Assembly: GCA_910587375.1 (NCBI GenBank)
Contig: CAJULR010000036.1
Coordinates: 130,553 to 194,552 of the forward strand
Direction: 5' to 3'
Source: Candidatus Gastranaerophilales bacterium
GTDB lineage: Bacteria; Cyanobacteriota; Vampirovibrionia; Gastranaerophilales; Gastranaerophilaceae
Length of the DNA stretch: 64,000 bases
Shown: piece after piece, positions 27,852 through 35,712 of the stretch
Layout: each line of letters starts with the position of its first letter
Numbering within the stretch: position 1 is the first letter of the stretch
The notes under the pieces: generated by a model
Database searches by the model: none
Seen by the model: only the letters and a program-made list of their open reading frames with translations
Told to the model about the DNA's origin: nothing
Program-made: the position numbers and the translations under genes

Positions 27852-30224
27852 ATGTCTGTTGAAACCACGCAAAAAACCATAACACTGGATAAACTTGAAG
27901 TAAAAAAAAGTGCAATTGTATCTTCCGTTGATTGCGACGATGAAGCTTTAAGGTCGCATATTCTTGATATGGGCCTGACTCCGGGGGTCAAGGTTCATTT
28001 AATTAAAACCGCACCAATGGGAGATCCGCTTGAAATAAGGCTTCGCGGGTATGAACTCACTTTAAGAAAAGCGGACGCCGCAAAAATCACCGTAAAAGAT
28101 ATAAATACAGACACGGCGCAAATAAGGAAAAATGTTGAATTTACATCAATTGCACACTCTAAAATTGGTGAATCTGAAAGTTATGAGTATAAAAAAAGTG
28201 CTAAAAAGCCAAAAGACAAAATAACCTTAGCCCTTGCAGGGAATCAAAACTGCGGTAAAACAACACTTTTTAACCAACTAACAGGTTCAAACCAGCGTGT
28301 TGGGAACTTTCCGGGGGTTACGGTTGATAAAACCGACGGAACACTTAAAAAATATAAAGAAATTACAATTACGGATTTGCCCGGAATTTACTCGCTTTCA
28401 CCCTATTCAAACGAAGAAATCGTTACAAGAAATTTTATTCTGAAAGATAAGCCTGACGGCATTATTAACATCATTGACGCCACAAACATTGAAAGAAACC
28501 TGTTTTTGACCATGCAATTAATCGAACTCAACGTTCCTATGGTCATTGCGCTGAATATGATGGATGAATTTACAAAGGCAGGCGGCAGTATAGACATTAA
28601 TGGCCTTGAAAACCAGCTTGGAATTCCGGTTATACCGATTTCAGCCCTGAAAAACGAGGGTATAGGCGAACTTGTGGAGCATGCCGTAAATGTTGCAAAA
28701 TTTGAAGAATATCCGCACCGTTTGGATTTTTGTACCCCAAATGACGGAAAAGAAGGCGCTGTGCACCGTTGCCTCCATTCAATTTTGCATATTGTTGAAG
28801 ACCACGCTAAATCAGCCGATATTCCCCTCCGTTTTGCCGCTTCGAAGCTTGTGGAAAAGGATTCGCTCATAATTCAGGCTCTAAACCTTGATAATAATGA
28901 TATGGAGTCCTGCAATCAAATTATAAAGCAGATGGAGGAGGATGTTTGCCTGGATAACCGCGCTGCAATGTGCGATATGCGGTTTAATTTTATTGAAAAT
29001 TTGTGCTCCAAATTTGTTTCAAAGCCGGATGAAACCCCTGAATATAAGATGTCCAGGTCAATTGACAGAATTTTAACCGGTAAATACACAGCCCTTGCTT
29101 CATTTTTCCTGATTTTGGGGTTTATTTTCTATATAACTTTTGGCCATGTTGGAATTTTTCTTTCAGATTGCATGGAAACCCTTGTGGGAACTGTAACAGG
29201 CTGGATTGACACAGGTCTTTCCCTTTGGGGAGTAAATGAAATCGTCCATTCTTTAATTATAGACGGTGTTTGCACAGGTGTAGGAAGTGTTTTAAGCTTT
29301 TTGCCCGTCATTGTGATTTTGTTTTTCTTTCTTTCAATTCTTGAAGACACAGGCTATATGGCACGTGTAGCGTTTTTTATGGATAAACTTTTAAGAAAAA
29401 TTGGCCTTTCTGGAAGGAGCTTTGTGCCCATGCTGATTGGGTTTGGCTGCTCTGTGCCTGCAATTATGGCAACAAGAACGCTGCCCTCTGAAAGGGACAG
29501 AAAACTCACGATATTCTTGACTCCTTTTATGAGCTGTTCTGCAAAACTCCCTATTTACGCGCTTTTTGTGGGTGCGTTTTTTGCAAAAAACCAGCTTTTG
29601 GTGGTTTTAGGGCTCTATTTAATCGGAATTGTGGTTGGGATAATTTTTGCATATGTTGTGAAAATTTTCATCTCCAAAGAAGAGCCTGTACCCTTTGTTT
29701 TGGAGCTTCCAAACTACAGAATGCCCAGTTTTCAAAATGTTTGCAGGCTGATTTATTATAAGGCAAAAGGCTTTATAACAAAGGCTTTTACGATAATTTT
29801 CTTTGCCACAATTGTTGTTTGGTTTTTAGAACATTTTGATTACAGACTAAATATTGTGGAAGACCCTCAAAACAGCCTTCTTGCTTGGGTTGGGGCGTTT
29901 ATTCTTCCTGTTTTTAAACCACTTGGAATTAATGACTGGAGAATTGCAACCGCTTTTGTGACGGGCTTTATGGCCAAAGAAAGTGTCGTAAGTACGCTCA
30001 CAGTGTTGCTTGGGGATGTTTCGAAGCTGCCTGATGTGTTTACAAAGCTTTCCGCGTTTGTATTTTTAGTGTTTTCACTGCTTTATACCCCCTGTGTTGC
30101 CGCTATAGCAACGGTTAGAAGGGAATTAAGCAAGCGATACGCCTTTCTTGTGGTGCTTTTGCAGTGCTCGATTGCCTGGGTTGTCGCATTTATAGTATAT
30201 TCAGTCGGAAAAATGTTTGTATAG
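27852..30224 (+). CDS. feoB: ferrous iron transporter, FeoA-FeoB fusion
   Basis: FeoB imports Fe2+ across the inner membrane. This 790-residue protein carries an N-terminal FeoA-like SH3 domain (about 10-88, with HILDMGLTPG and LEIRLRGYELTLRK) joined by a linker to FeoB. The G-protein domain has G1 GNQNCGKT at 130-137, G2 Thr157, G3 DLPG at 175-178 and G4 NMMD at 235-238. The permease part has the paired Gate regions, including FGCSVPAIMATR and GFMAKESVVS. The start is good and there is no internal stop between the two parts. No separate feoA or feoC is adjacent. FeoA normally supports FeoB, so the fusion keeps them in equal amount. Confidence 0.95.
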   Translation: MSVETTQKTITLDKLEVKKSAIVSSVDCDDEALRSHILDMGLTPGVKVHLIKTAPMGDPLEIRLRGYELTLRKADAAKITVKDINTDTAQIRKNVEFTSIAHSKIGESESYEYKKSAKKPKDKITLALAGNQNCGKTTLFNQLTGSNQRVGNFPGVTVDKTDGTLKKYKEITITDLPGIYSLSPYSNEEIVTRNFILKDKPDGIINIIDATNIERNLFLTMQLIELNVPMVIALNMMDEFTKAGGSIDINGLENQLGIPVIPISALKNEGIGELVEHAVNVAKFEEYPHRLDFCTPNDGKEGAVHRCLHSILHIVEDHAKSADIPLRFAASKLVEKDSLIIQALNLDNNDMESCNQIIKQMEEDVCLDNRAAMCDMRFNFIENLCSKFVSKPDETPEYKMSRSIDRILTGKYTALASFFLILGFIFYITFGHVGIFLSDCMETLVGTVTGWIDTGLSLWGVNEIVHSLIIDGVCTGVGSVLSFLPVIVILFFFLSILEDTGYMARVAFFMDKLLRKIGLSGRSFVPMLIGFGCSVPAIMATRTLPSERDRKLTIFLTPFMSCSAKLPIYALFVGAFFAKNQLLVVLGLYLIGIVVGIIFAYVVKIFISKEEPVPFVLELPNYRMPSFQNVCRLIYYKAKGFITKAFTIIFFATIVVWFLEHFDYRLNIVEDPQNSLLAWVGAFILPVFKPLGINDWRIATAFVTGFMAKESVVSTLTVLLGDVSKLPDVFTKLSAFVFLVFSLLYTPCVAAIATVRRELSKRYAFLVVLLQCSIAWVVAFIVYSVGKMFV

Positions 30225-30253
30225 CAAGGTTTTAAGCGGGTTTAGAGGATTTT

Positions 30254-31645
30254 ATGGCAAAAACAAAAACAAAATGGGTATGTCAAAACTGCGGCTATGA
30301 AACTGTTTCATACCTTGGAAGGTGCCCGGATTGCGGCCAATTCTCAACTTTTACGGAAGAAGTTACCCAAGCCAAGGTTGAAATAAAAACAAGCTCTCCC
30401 TCAAATGCCCTTGTGGCGGGCAATTTGGGGTATAGTAAAATTGATGATATAAAACTTGATGAAACAATCAGGGTAAAGACCGGAATTGAAGAGTTTGACA
30501 GGGTTTTAGGGGGTGGCTTTGTTGAAGGAAGTCTTGTTCTTTTGGCAGGCGACCCCGGCATAGGCAAGTCCACACTGGTTTTGCAGGCCGGGAAAAATAT
30601 TTCAGATTCCGGGCATAAAATTTTATATATCTGCGCGGAAGAATCTCCAAGCCAGGTAAAGCTTAGAGCTGAAAGGCTTAACGCCAATTCAGAAAACCTC
30701 TATGTCACGGCACAAAACTGTTTAGAGGAAGTTTTGGCCCAAATTGATGATCTTAAGCCTGATTTTTTAATAGTTGACAGTATTCAATCGGTCTTCAGTG
30801 CCCAAATAACAAGCTCTTCGGGCACAGTGTCCCAAATTAGGGAGTGTACAAATTTGCTAATGCGTACCGCAAAGCTGAAAAAGCTTACCACTATTGTGAT
30901 TGGACATGTTACAAAGGAGGGAAACATTGCAGGGCCTAAGGTTTTGGAACATATGGTTGACTGCGTTGTAAATTTTGAAGGGGACAAGTTCAGACAGTAT
31001 CGCATGCTAAGGAGCATAAAAAACCGTTTTGGGGCAACAAGTGAAGTGGGCGTTTTTTCAATGGACGACTGTGGTTTGACCGAAATTAAGAATCCTTCTG
31101 AATTGTTTTTATCTGAAATTGGGGAAGAAAATTGTCCGGGTTGTACAATAATTGCTACCGTAGAAGGTACGCGCTGTCTGCTTTTAGAGGTCCAGGCCCT
31201 TGTTGGCAACACTCCATATCCAAGCCCCAGGCGGGTTGCACGGGGAATTGAATATAACAGGCTCCTTCAAATTCTTGCGGTTTTGGAAAAACGTGTGGGC
31301 CTAAACCTAAGCAAACAGGACGTTTACACCAATGTCATAGGCGGGGTGGACATCATTGAGCCTGCCGCAGATTTAGGGATTGCTATGGCGGTTTTGGCGT
31401 GCACGAGGGATATTTGCTGTAAAAAAGATATGGTGATAATTGGGGAAATTGGCTTGTCGGGCGAAATTCGACAGGTTGATAACCTTGAAAAACGCTTAAA
31501 AGAGGCACAAAAACTGGGTTTCAAGGAAGCTATAATACCGAAAATCACCTCTGACATTGTATCTCAACGAGTTAAAAACCTGAAAATCAAGACTATACAA
31601 GTGTCTAGGGTGGTAGACGCGATTTCAAAATCTTTTGTGGGTTAA
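30254..31645 (+). CDS. radA: DNA repair protein RadA/Sms
   Basis: RadA promotes branch migration of recombination intermediates. The 463-residue protein has the N-terminal zinc finger (Cys10, Cys13, Cys24, Cys27), Walker A GDPGIGKST at 99-107, and the family-specific KNRFG motif in IKNRFGATSEVGVF. The C-terminal Lon-protease-like domain starts near 350. All diagnostic parts are present. It starts 29 bases after feoB on the same strand. Confidence 0.95.
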   Translation: MAKTKTKWVCQNCGYETVSYLGRCPDCGQFSTFTEEVTQAKVEIKTSSPSNALVAGNLGYSKIDDIKLDETIRVKTGIEEFDRVLGGGFVEGSLVLLAGDPGIGKSTLVLQAGKNISDSGHKILYICAEESPSQVKLRAERLNANSENLYVTAQNCLEEVLAQIDDLKPDFLIVDSIQSVFSAQITSSSGTVSQIRECTNLLMRTAKLKKLTTIVIGHVTKEGNIAGPKVLEHMVDCVVNFEGDKFRQYRMLRSIKNRFGATSEVGVFSMDDCGLTEIKNPSELFLSEIGEENCPGCTIIATVEGTRCLLLEVQALVGNTPYPSPRRVARGIEYNRLLQILAVLEKRVGLNLSKQDVYTNVIGGVDIIEPAADLGIAMAVLACTRDICCKKDMVIIGEIGLSGEIRQVDNLEKRLKEAQKLGFKEAIIPKITSDIVSQRVKNLKIKTIQVSRVVDAISKSFVG

Positions 31646-31805
31646 AACTCTTTTGCCTCTTCCTTTTTAGGCATATGAACCCATCTAAAACCCTTGTGTA
31701 GCGTGTGGTTTACAATATTTTACCCCGAAAAAAGGCATAAAACCTCAATTTTACTTTTTATGAAACCTGAAAATTCTTTGGTAGAGCTAAATACACGAAA
31801 TAAAA

Positions 31806-31820
31806 CCGCTGTAAAACAGC
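31806..31820 (-). terminator. weak intrinsic terminator after the FliI/SctN-type ATPase gene
   Basis: On the minus strand a GCTGT/ACAGC stem (31808-31820) with a 3-base loop lies just after the ATPase gene and is followed by GG and a TTTTATTT tract. The stem is short, so confidence is limited. The rest of 31646-31832 shows no gene. Confidence 0.35.
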
Positions 31821-31832
31821 ATTTATAGGCTT

Positions 31833-33179
31833 TTACAGGTTTACGTTTCTCATCATATCTTTTAAAGTTTGAATTGTGGTTTCCATTGAAACAAGGTCCG
31901 TTGTTTTTTGCTGTAAAAATCCGTTAATTTCTGGCATAAGCTGAATTGCAATGTCGAGTTTTGGGTTTGAGCCCGCCTGATACATCCCAACGTCAATCAG
32001 GTCCTTGTTTTCGCGGTATAAAGAGAGCAATTGCCGCATTTTGCCTGCCGCTTGCTGGTGTTCTTTGTCTGTAATCGTTGTAAAAAGCCTTGAAATCGAC
32101 CCAAGGGTGTCAATTGCAGGATAGTGGTTCATTTCAGCCACCTTACGGGACAAAAATATGTGCCCGTCAACGATTCCGCGGACAATGTCCACAATCGGGT
32201 CTGTAATGTCGTCCCCCTCCATTAAAACAGTGTAAAGCGCTGTGATAGAGCCTTTTTCGGAGTTTCCTGTTCTCTCAAGCGCGCGCTGAATCCAAGAAAA
32301 AATTGAAGGCGGGTAACCCTTCATTGTGGGCGGTTCTCCAAGGGACAGGCCCACCTCTCTTCCTGCCATAGCGCACCTTGTAACCGTATCCGTCATAAGG
32401 AAAACCTTTTTGCCTTGGTCTCTAAAGTATTCGCAGACAGAAGTTGCCGCAAGCAGGCATTTCATACGGATTAGCGGAGGTAAATCTCCCGTAGCGCAGA
32501 CCACGACTGATTTTTTCATACCCTCGGGGCCAAGAGAATCTTCCATAAATTCTTTAACTTCACGGCCGCGTTCGCCGATAAGCGCCATAACATTGACATC
32601 CGCCTCTGAATTTCGTGCAATCATGCCAAGAGTGGTACTTTTGCCGACCCCGGAGCCCGCAAACAGCCCCATACGCTGGCCTGTGCCCATAGTAAGAAGA
32701 GAGTCAATCGCTCTAATCCCCGTGGAGAGCGTGTCTTTGATAATTGGCCTTTTAAACGGGTCCGGAACAGAGCCATTGATATTAACATATTCGGCATTTG
32801 TAACATCAAGCGGGTGCCCGTCCATAGGCTCTCCAAGCGGATTTATAAGACGCCCTAAAAGAAAATCCCCGACAGGAAGCATAATTGGGCCGCCTGTGCT
32901 TTCCACAAGGCTTCCCTGGCCTATGCCTTCGCCGTCATAGAGGAGCAAAAGCTGCGCCACATCGCCCTTAAAGGCTTGTACTTCTGCCGCTTTTTTTTCG
33001 CCCGTGTAGGTTTGAATATAGCACAAATCGCCAATTTTAAGCCCCGGAAGCTTTACATCCACCGTGAGCCCCAAAAGCTTTGATACAACGCCCTTATACT
33101 CGTAAAGCTTAGTGTTTTCAAGGATATTCAGGGCTTTTGTTTTTGTATTATGAACTTTTAATTCGACATTTTCGTCCAT
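31833..33179 (-). CDS. FliI/SctN-family secretion ATPase (flagellar or type III secretion type)
   Basis: The protein is 448 residues from the chosen ATG. It belongs to the FliI/YscN group, hexameric ATPases that unfold and pass substrates to flagellar or injectisome export gates. Walker A GSGVGKST lies at 175-182 and IGERGREVKEF at 201-211. The GTGQRMGLFAGSG and TKGYPPS-type (MKGYPPSIFSW) segments separate it from F1 beta and Rho. The N-terminal 30-90 part is the small barrel domain. The start at 33179 avoids overlap with the XRE gene; a longer frame to 33278 would overlap its 3' end. No FliH, FliJ or export-gate gene is near it, which is unusual. Confidence 0.87.
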   Translation of the reverse strand: MDENVELKVHNTKTKALNILENTKLYEYKGVVSKLLGLTVDVKLPGLKIGDLCYIQTYTGEKKAAEVQAFKGDVAQLLLLYDGEGIGQGSLVESTGGPIMLPVGDFLLGRLINPLGEPMDGHPLDVTNAEYVNINGSVPDPFKRPIIKDTLSTGIRAIDSLLTMGTGQRMGLFAGSGVGKSTTLGMIARNSEADVNVMALIGERGREVKEFMEDSLGPEGMKKSVVVCATGDLPPLIRMKCLLAATSVCEYFRDQGKKVFLMTDTVTRCAMAGREVGLSLGEPPTMKGYPPSIFSWIQRALERTGNSEKGSITALYTVLMEGDDITDPIVDIVRGIVDGHIFLSRKVAEMNHYPAIDTLGSISRLFTTITDKEHQQAAGKMRQLLSLYRENKDLIDVGMYQAGSNPKLDIAIQLMPEINGFLQQKTTDLVSMETTIQTLKDMMRNVNL

Positions 33180-33219
33180 AGTGACATTATAATGATTTTT
33201 CTGCTTGCGGGCAAAAAGG

Positions 33220-33438
33220 TTAATTTTCAAAGTCGAAAAGGTCTTTAAGGGGGATTTCAAGGGCGTTTGCGATGGCAATTATGGTGCGAAAAGAAGGTCT
33301 TACATATGCAACTTCAACTTTACCAATCAAATTTACGCTTTTAGATGTCTTATCCGCAAGATTTTCTTGAGTAAGGCCTCTTAAAACCCTGTATTTCTTT
33401 ATATTTAAGCCAAGTTTTTTGTAAACTTCCTCATACAT
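33220..33438 (-). CDS. XRE-family helix-turn-helix regulator
   Basis: This 72-residue protein is almost entirely one Cro/CI-type DNA-binding domain: LNIKKYRVLRGLTQENLADKTSKSVNLIGKVE, then RPSFRTIIAIANALEIPLKDLF. It lies 40 bases upstream of the FliI/SctN-type ATPase gene on the same strand and probably shares its mRNA. Its promoter region is shared with a divergent 72-residue gene and contains a perfect palindrome, so autoregulation and control of the neighbour are likely. Target genes are inferred only from position. Confidence 0.85.
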   Translation of the reverse strand: MYEEVYKKLGLNIKKYRVLRGLTQENLADKTSKSVNLIGKVEVAYVRPSFRTIIAIANALEIPLKDLFDFEN

Positions 33439-33467
33439 ACGTACAGTTTATACGTAAAAATTTATTA

Positions 33468-33494
33468 AGTTTACGTAATATACTTACGTAAACT
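33468..33494. promoter_or_regulatory. palindromic operator between the XRE gene and its divergent neighbour
   Basis: Perfect 11-base inverted arms (AGTTTACGTAA at 33468-33478 and TTACGTAAACT at 33484-33494) flank TATAC. A related half-site, AGTTTATACGTA, lies at 33445-33456, and TACGTA elements recur through the intergenic region. TATACT inside the palindrome could be a -10 box, so bound regulator would block transcription. The binding partner is most simply the adjacent XRE protein. Confidence 0.6.
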
Positions 33495-33527
33495 GCTAAA
33501 ATAAAATAATAAAAGGAAGGTAAAATT

Positions 33528-33746
33528 ATGAAAGAAAACTATTCAATTTTGGAAACAAAAAGGATGGAAATCGCAGAAAATGCGCTTGAAGCAAAGGTTT
33601 TATTTGAAAAAATTTTAACAGGCAAAAAAGGGCCTGATTCTGAAATCCTTGCAGGGCTTGGCAAAAAGGTTTGCGAGATGATGATAAAAAAATGTGAAGA
33701 ATTTGAAATATTGTTAGACGAAGCGGAAAAAGTGCTTAAGAACTAG
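33528..33746 (+). CDS. small helical protein divergent from the XRE regulator, unknown function
   Basis: The 72-residue protein is predicted to be all-helical, with many Glu and Lys residues and a CEMMIKKCEEFEILLDEAEKVL C-terminal helix. No signal peptide, membrane segment or known motif is visible. AAAGGAAGG at 33511-33519 is a good ribosome binding site. The gene shares the operator region with the XRE gene and is probably under its control. It could be an adaptor, an antitoxin-like partner or a chaperone for the ATPase two genes away, but none of these is supported beyond position. Confidence 0.6.
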   Translation: MKENYSILETKRMEIAENALEAKVLFEKILTGKKGPDSEILAGLGKKVCEMMIKKCEEFEILLDEAEKVLKN

Positions 33747-33799
33747 AACCTGTGCAGGCTCCCGTGTTTTTATTTTAATTGGCTGATAAACTATTTTGC

Positions 33800-35041
33800 C
33801 TACAAAAGTTCTTCCAAAATGCCGATTAGGGCGAGTTTTACGTGAAAATAACTCAAGCCCCCCTGCATATAAACAGCATAAGGCGGGCGACAGGGGCCGT
33901 CTGCTGAAAGTTCAATCGTAGAGCCTTCTATGAAGCTTCCGCCTGCCATAATTAATTTGTCTTCATACCCTGGAACGCCGTCAGGGATTGGGGTTAGGTA
34001 ACTTTCAACGGGCGAATGTTTTTGAAGGGCGCGGCAGAAAGCCTCTTGCGCCTTTTGTTCTTCAAATTTTATTGTCTGAATTAAATCGCAGCGTGTGCAA
34101 TCTGATTTTGGGTGTGTCTTAAAACCCACGTTTTCAAAGACTTTTGCGGCAAGAATAGCCCCCTTAACCGCATAGGACACCACACTTGGAGCCATAAAAA
34201 ACCCTTGAAGCATAACGCGCGTTTGGTTAAACATAGCGCCGCCCTCTGTGCCGATTCCGGGCGCTGTCAGCCTTCTTGCGCACATTTCAATTAAATTTTT
34301 CTTTCCTGCAAGATAGCCGCCCGCTTCAACTATGCCGCCGCCCGGGTTTTTAATCAGGCTTCCTGCAATTAAATCTGCGCCGACATCTGTGGGCTCGGTT
34401 TTTTGTGTAAATTCGCCGTAGCAATTGTCCACAAAGCAGACTATTTCAGGGTTTATGCCTTTTACAATTTTAATAATCCGCTCAATATCAGAAACCGTGA
34501 GGGAATTTCTTAAGCTATAACCCCTTGAGCGTTGAATTGTAACCATTTTTGTATTAGGCTTGATAAATTTTGAAATAGAATCAAAATCGACATCCAGGTC
34601 GTTTAAAAGCGGCACTTCATTGTATTCTACGCCCATGGCACTTAAGGAGCAGTTGTAAAATTCGTGGTTTTTATTTTTACCTATAATTTCATCCAGAGTG
34701 TCGTAAGGGGCGCCTGCAATTGAAAGAAGGGCGTCACCGGGGCGGAGCACGCCAAAAAGAGCACAGGCAATGGTGTGTGTGCCTGAAACAAAGTGGGGGC
34801 GCACGATTGCGGCTTCTGTGTTAAAGGCGTCTTTAAAAACATTATCCAGCGCTTCGCGGCCTAAATCGTCGTGGCCGTAGCCTGTTACTGTGTAGAAATG
34901 TTCTTCGCCAATTTTATTTTTTTGAAAGGCTTCAAGCACCTTTTTTTGGTTAAATTCCGCAATTTCATCGGTTTTTTGAAAAAGATGAAAAACCTCTTTT
35001 TCCGCTGCGTTAACGATTTCGCGCGCTTTTTCTTCTATCAT
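33800..35041 (-). CDS. methionine gamma-lyase family PLP enzyme
   Basis: This 413-residue protein matches the family often labelled aluminium-resistance or methionine gamma-lyase-like protein, which belongs to the fold-type I PLP enzymes. Signs are GYGHDDLGREAL, the RPHFVSGTHTIACALFGVLRPGD segment, Asp205 in VDNCYGEF (PLP ring contact) and the PLP lysine Lys231 in GSLIKNPGGGI. The C-terminus has GSFIEGSTIELSADGP. The physiological substrate is uncertain; a role in sulfur amino-acid metabolism is only suggested by the fold. It starts 80 bases after the rubredoxin gene on the same strand. Confidence 0.85.
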   Translation of the reverse strand: MIEEKAREIVNAAEKEVFHLFQKTDEIAEFNQKKVLEAFQKNKIGEEHFYTVTGYGHDDLGREALDNVFKDAFNTEAAIVRPHFVSGTHTIACALFGVLRPGDALLSIAGAPYDTLDEIIGKNKNHEFYNCSLSAMGVEYNEVPLLNDLDVDFDSISKFIKPNTKMVTIQRSRGYSLRNSLTVSDIERIIKIVKGINPEIVCFVDNCYGEFTQKTEPTDVGADLIAGSLIKNPGGGIVEAGGYLAGKKNLIEMCARRLTAPGIGTEGGAMFNQTRVMLQGFFMAPSVVSYAVKGAILAAKVFENVGFKTHPKSDCTRCDLIQTIKFEEQKAQEAFCRALQKHSPVESYLTPIPDGVPGYEDKLIMAGGSFIEGSTIELSADGPCRPPYAVYMQGGLSYFHVKLALIGILEELL

Positions 35042-35084
35042 ACTTCTTCCTTTTGCTTATTCTTTTATGGTTTTTTGTTTTTTG

Positions 35085-35102
35085 GGCCCCAGAAGCGGGG
35101 CC
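35085..35102. repeat. GC-rich hairpin between rubredoxin and the PLP enzyme gene
   Basis: GGCCCC at 35085-35090 pairs with GGGGCC at 35097-35102 across a 6-base loop. A T-rich run lies before it on the plus strand, which is the wrong side for a terminator of the minus-strand genes. It stands out in this AT-rich region and may act in the intercistronic mRNA. Confidence 0.35.
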
Positions 35103-35121
35103 TGAAACCAGGATATTGTGC

Positions 35122-35283
35122 TTAACTTTGCTTTACAAACTGACTTTTTCCTGCGTTGCAAATCGGGCATTTCCAATCTTCAGGAAGTTCGCTAAACGGT
35201 GTGTTTGGTGCGATATTATTGTCCGGGTCGCCTGTTTCAGGGTCGTAAACATATCCGCAAAGCAAGCAAACGTATTTTTCCAT
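35122..35283 (-). CDS. rubredoxin
   Basis: This 53-residue protein is a complete rubredoxin, a small iron electron carrier. The iron is held by two CxxC pairs: YVCLLCGYVYDP (Cys6, Cys9) and WKCPICNAGK (Cys39, Cys42). The DPETGDPDNNIAPNTPF part and EDWKCP are family hallmarks. AAAGGAG lies 7 bases before the ATG. The gene is shorter than most automatic length cut-offs. Rubredoxins are typical of anaerobes and often serve oxidative-stress enzymes, which fits the anaerobic style of the other genes. It lies upstream of the PLP enzyme gene, on the same strand. Confidence 0.93.
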   Translation of the reverse strand: MEKYVCLLCGYVYDPETGDPDNNIAPNTPFSELPEDWKCPICNAGKSQFVKQS

Positions 35284-35408
35284 TTTGTTTCTCCTTTATT
35301 TTTACACAAAAAAAGGATATGGAAAAAGATGGGAAAAAACATTGCCGTTAAGGAGATAGCCGAAATAATTAAAATGTTTTGAAAACCGGGGTACAAAATA
35401 AGCACTGT

Positions 35409-35596
35409 TATGCCCTGAAATGGTGTGATAGTATAAGTTTTGGGTAGGCCCTAGAGGCGAACTTTCCTCTCCAAACAACATAACTGCAGTATGAAGTTGG
35501 AAAGGGGGGATGCAACAGTGATAATTAGCGAAAAAGCGCTAATAATAATTTTATTAATTATCTTAGCGCTTAAACTGTTAATATCATAGGGCTTTT
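35409..35596 (+). ncRNA. candidate structured small RNA, about 150 bases
   Basis: The 430 bases between rubredoxin and rpoD hold no supported gene but show a plus-strand RNA-like unit. TATAAG at 35432-35437 could be its -10 box, with start near 35445. An 8-base-pair closing stem joins 35446-35453 (AGGCCCTA) to 35587-35594 and is directly followed by U residues. Inside are a hairpin using CTTTCC/GGAAAG (35462-35504) and a second arm with AACAGT/ACTGTT (35514-35519, 35574-35579). The second arm has two competing inner helices: TTAGCG/CGCTAA (35525-35542) and GCGCTAA/TTAGCGC (35536-35569). The size and long-rod layout recall 6S RNA. I found no conserved motif to prove that. Confidence 0.45.
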
Positions 35597-35599
35597 AAA

Positions 35600-35620
35600 G
35601 GGAATGTTACGAGCATTCCC
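35600..35620. terminator. hairpin after the candidate small RNA
   Basis: GGGAATG at 35600-35606 pairs perfectly with CATTCCC at 35614-35620 over a 7-base loop. On the plus strand it is followed by GCCCGATATTTTAATT, on the minus strand by TTTAAAAG. It may end transcription of the small RNA or of rpoD, but the U-tracts are weak. Confidence 0.35.
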
Positions 35621-35688
35621 GCCCGATATTTTAATTATAAACCGTTTTAAATAAAATTCAAGAGTGTTTTGTGCGGAAACCCGCCAAG

Positions 35689-35712
35689 GAAAAAGGGACA
35701 GAGGAGCCCTCT
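35689..35712 (-). terminator. possible intrinsic terminator of rpoD
   Basis: On the minus strand AGAGG-GCT-CCTCT forms a short hairpin that overlaps the rpoD stop codon. It is followed by GTCCCTTTTTCC. The stem has 5 base pairs and the U-run has five residues, so termination would be partial. Confidence 0.35.

Noticed and set aside
32326..32940. 204-codon open frame on the plus strand opposite the FliI/SctN-type ATPase
   Set aside because: It lies entirely antisense to a clearly conserved gene, has no ribosome binding site and has no recognisable protein features.
33180..33278. Longer N-terminus for the FliI/SctN-type ATPase
   Set aside because: It would overlap the end of the XRE gene by about 59 bases, and the extra residues do not resemble the family. 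The ATG at 33179 gives the expected length.
35053..35382. 109-codon hydrophobic open frame on the plus strand near rubredoxin
   Set aside because: It is antisense to the complete rubredoxin gene, which has a proper ribosome binding site and both CxxC pairs.
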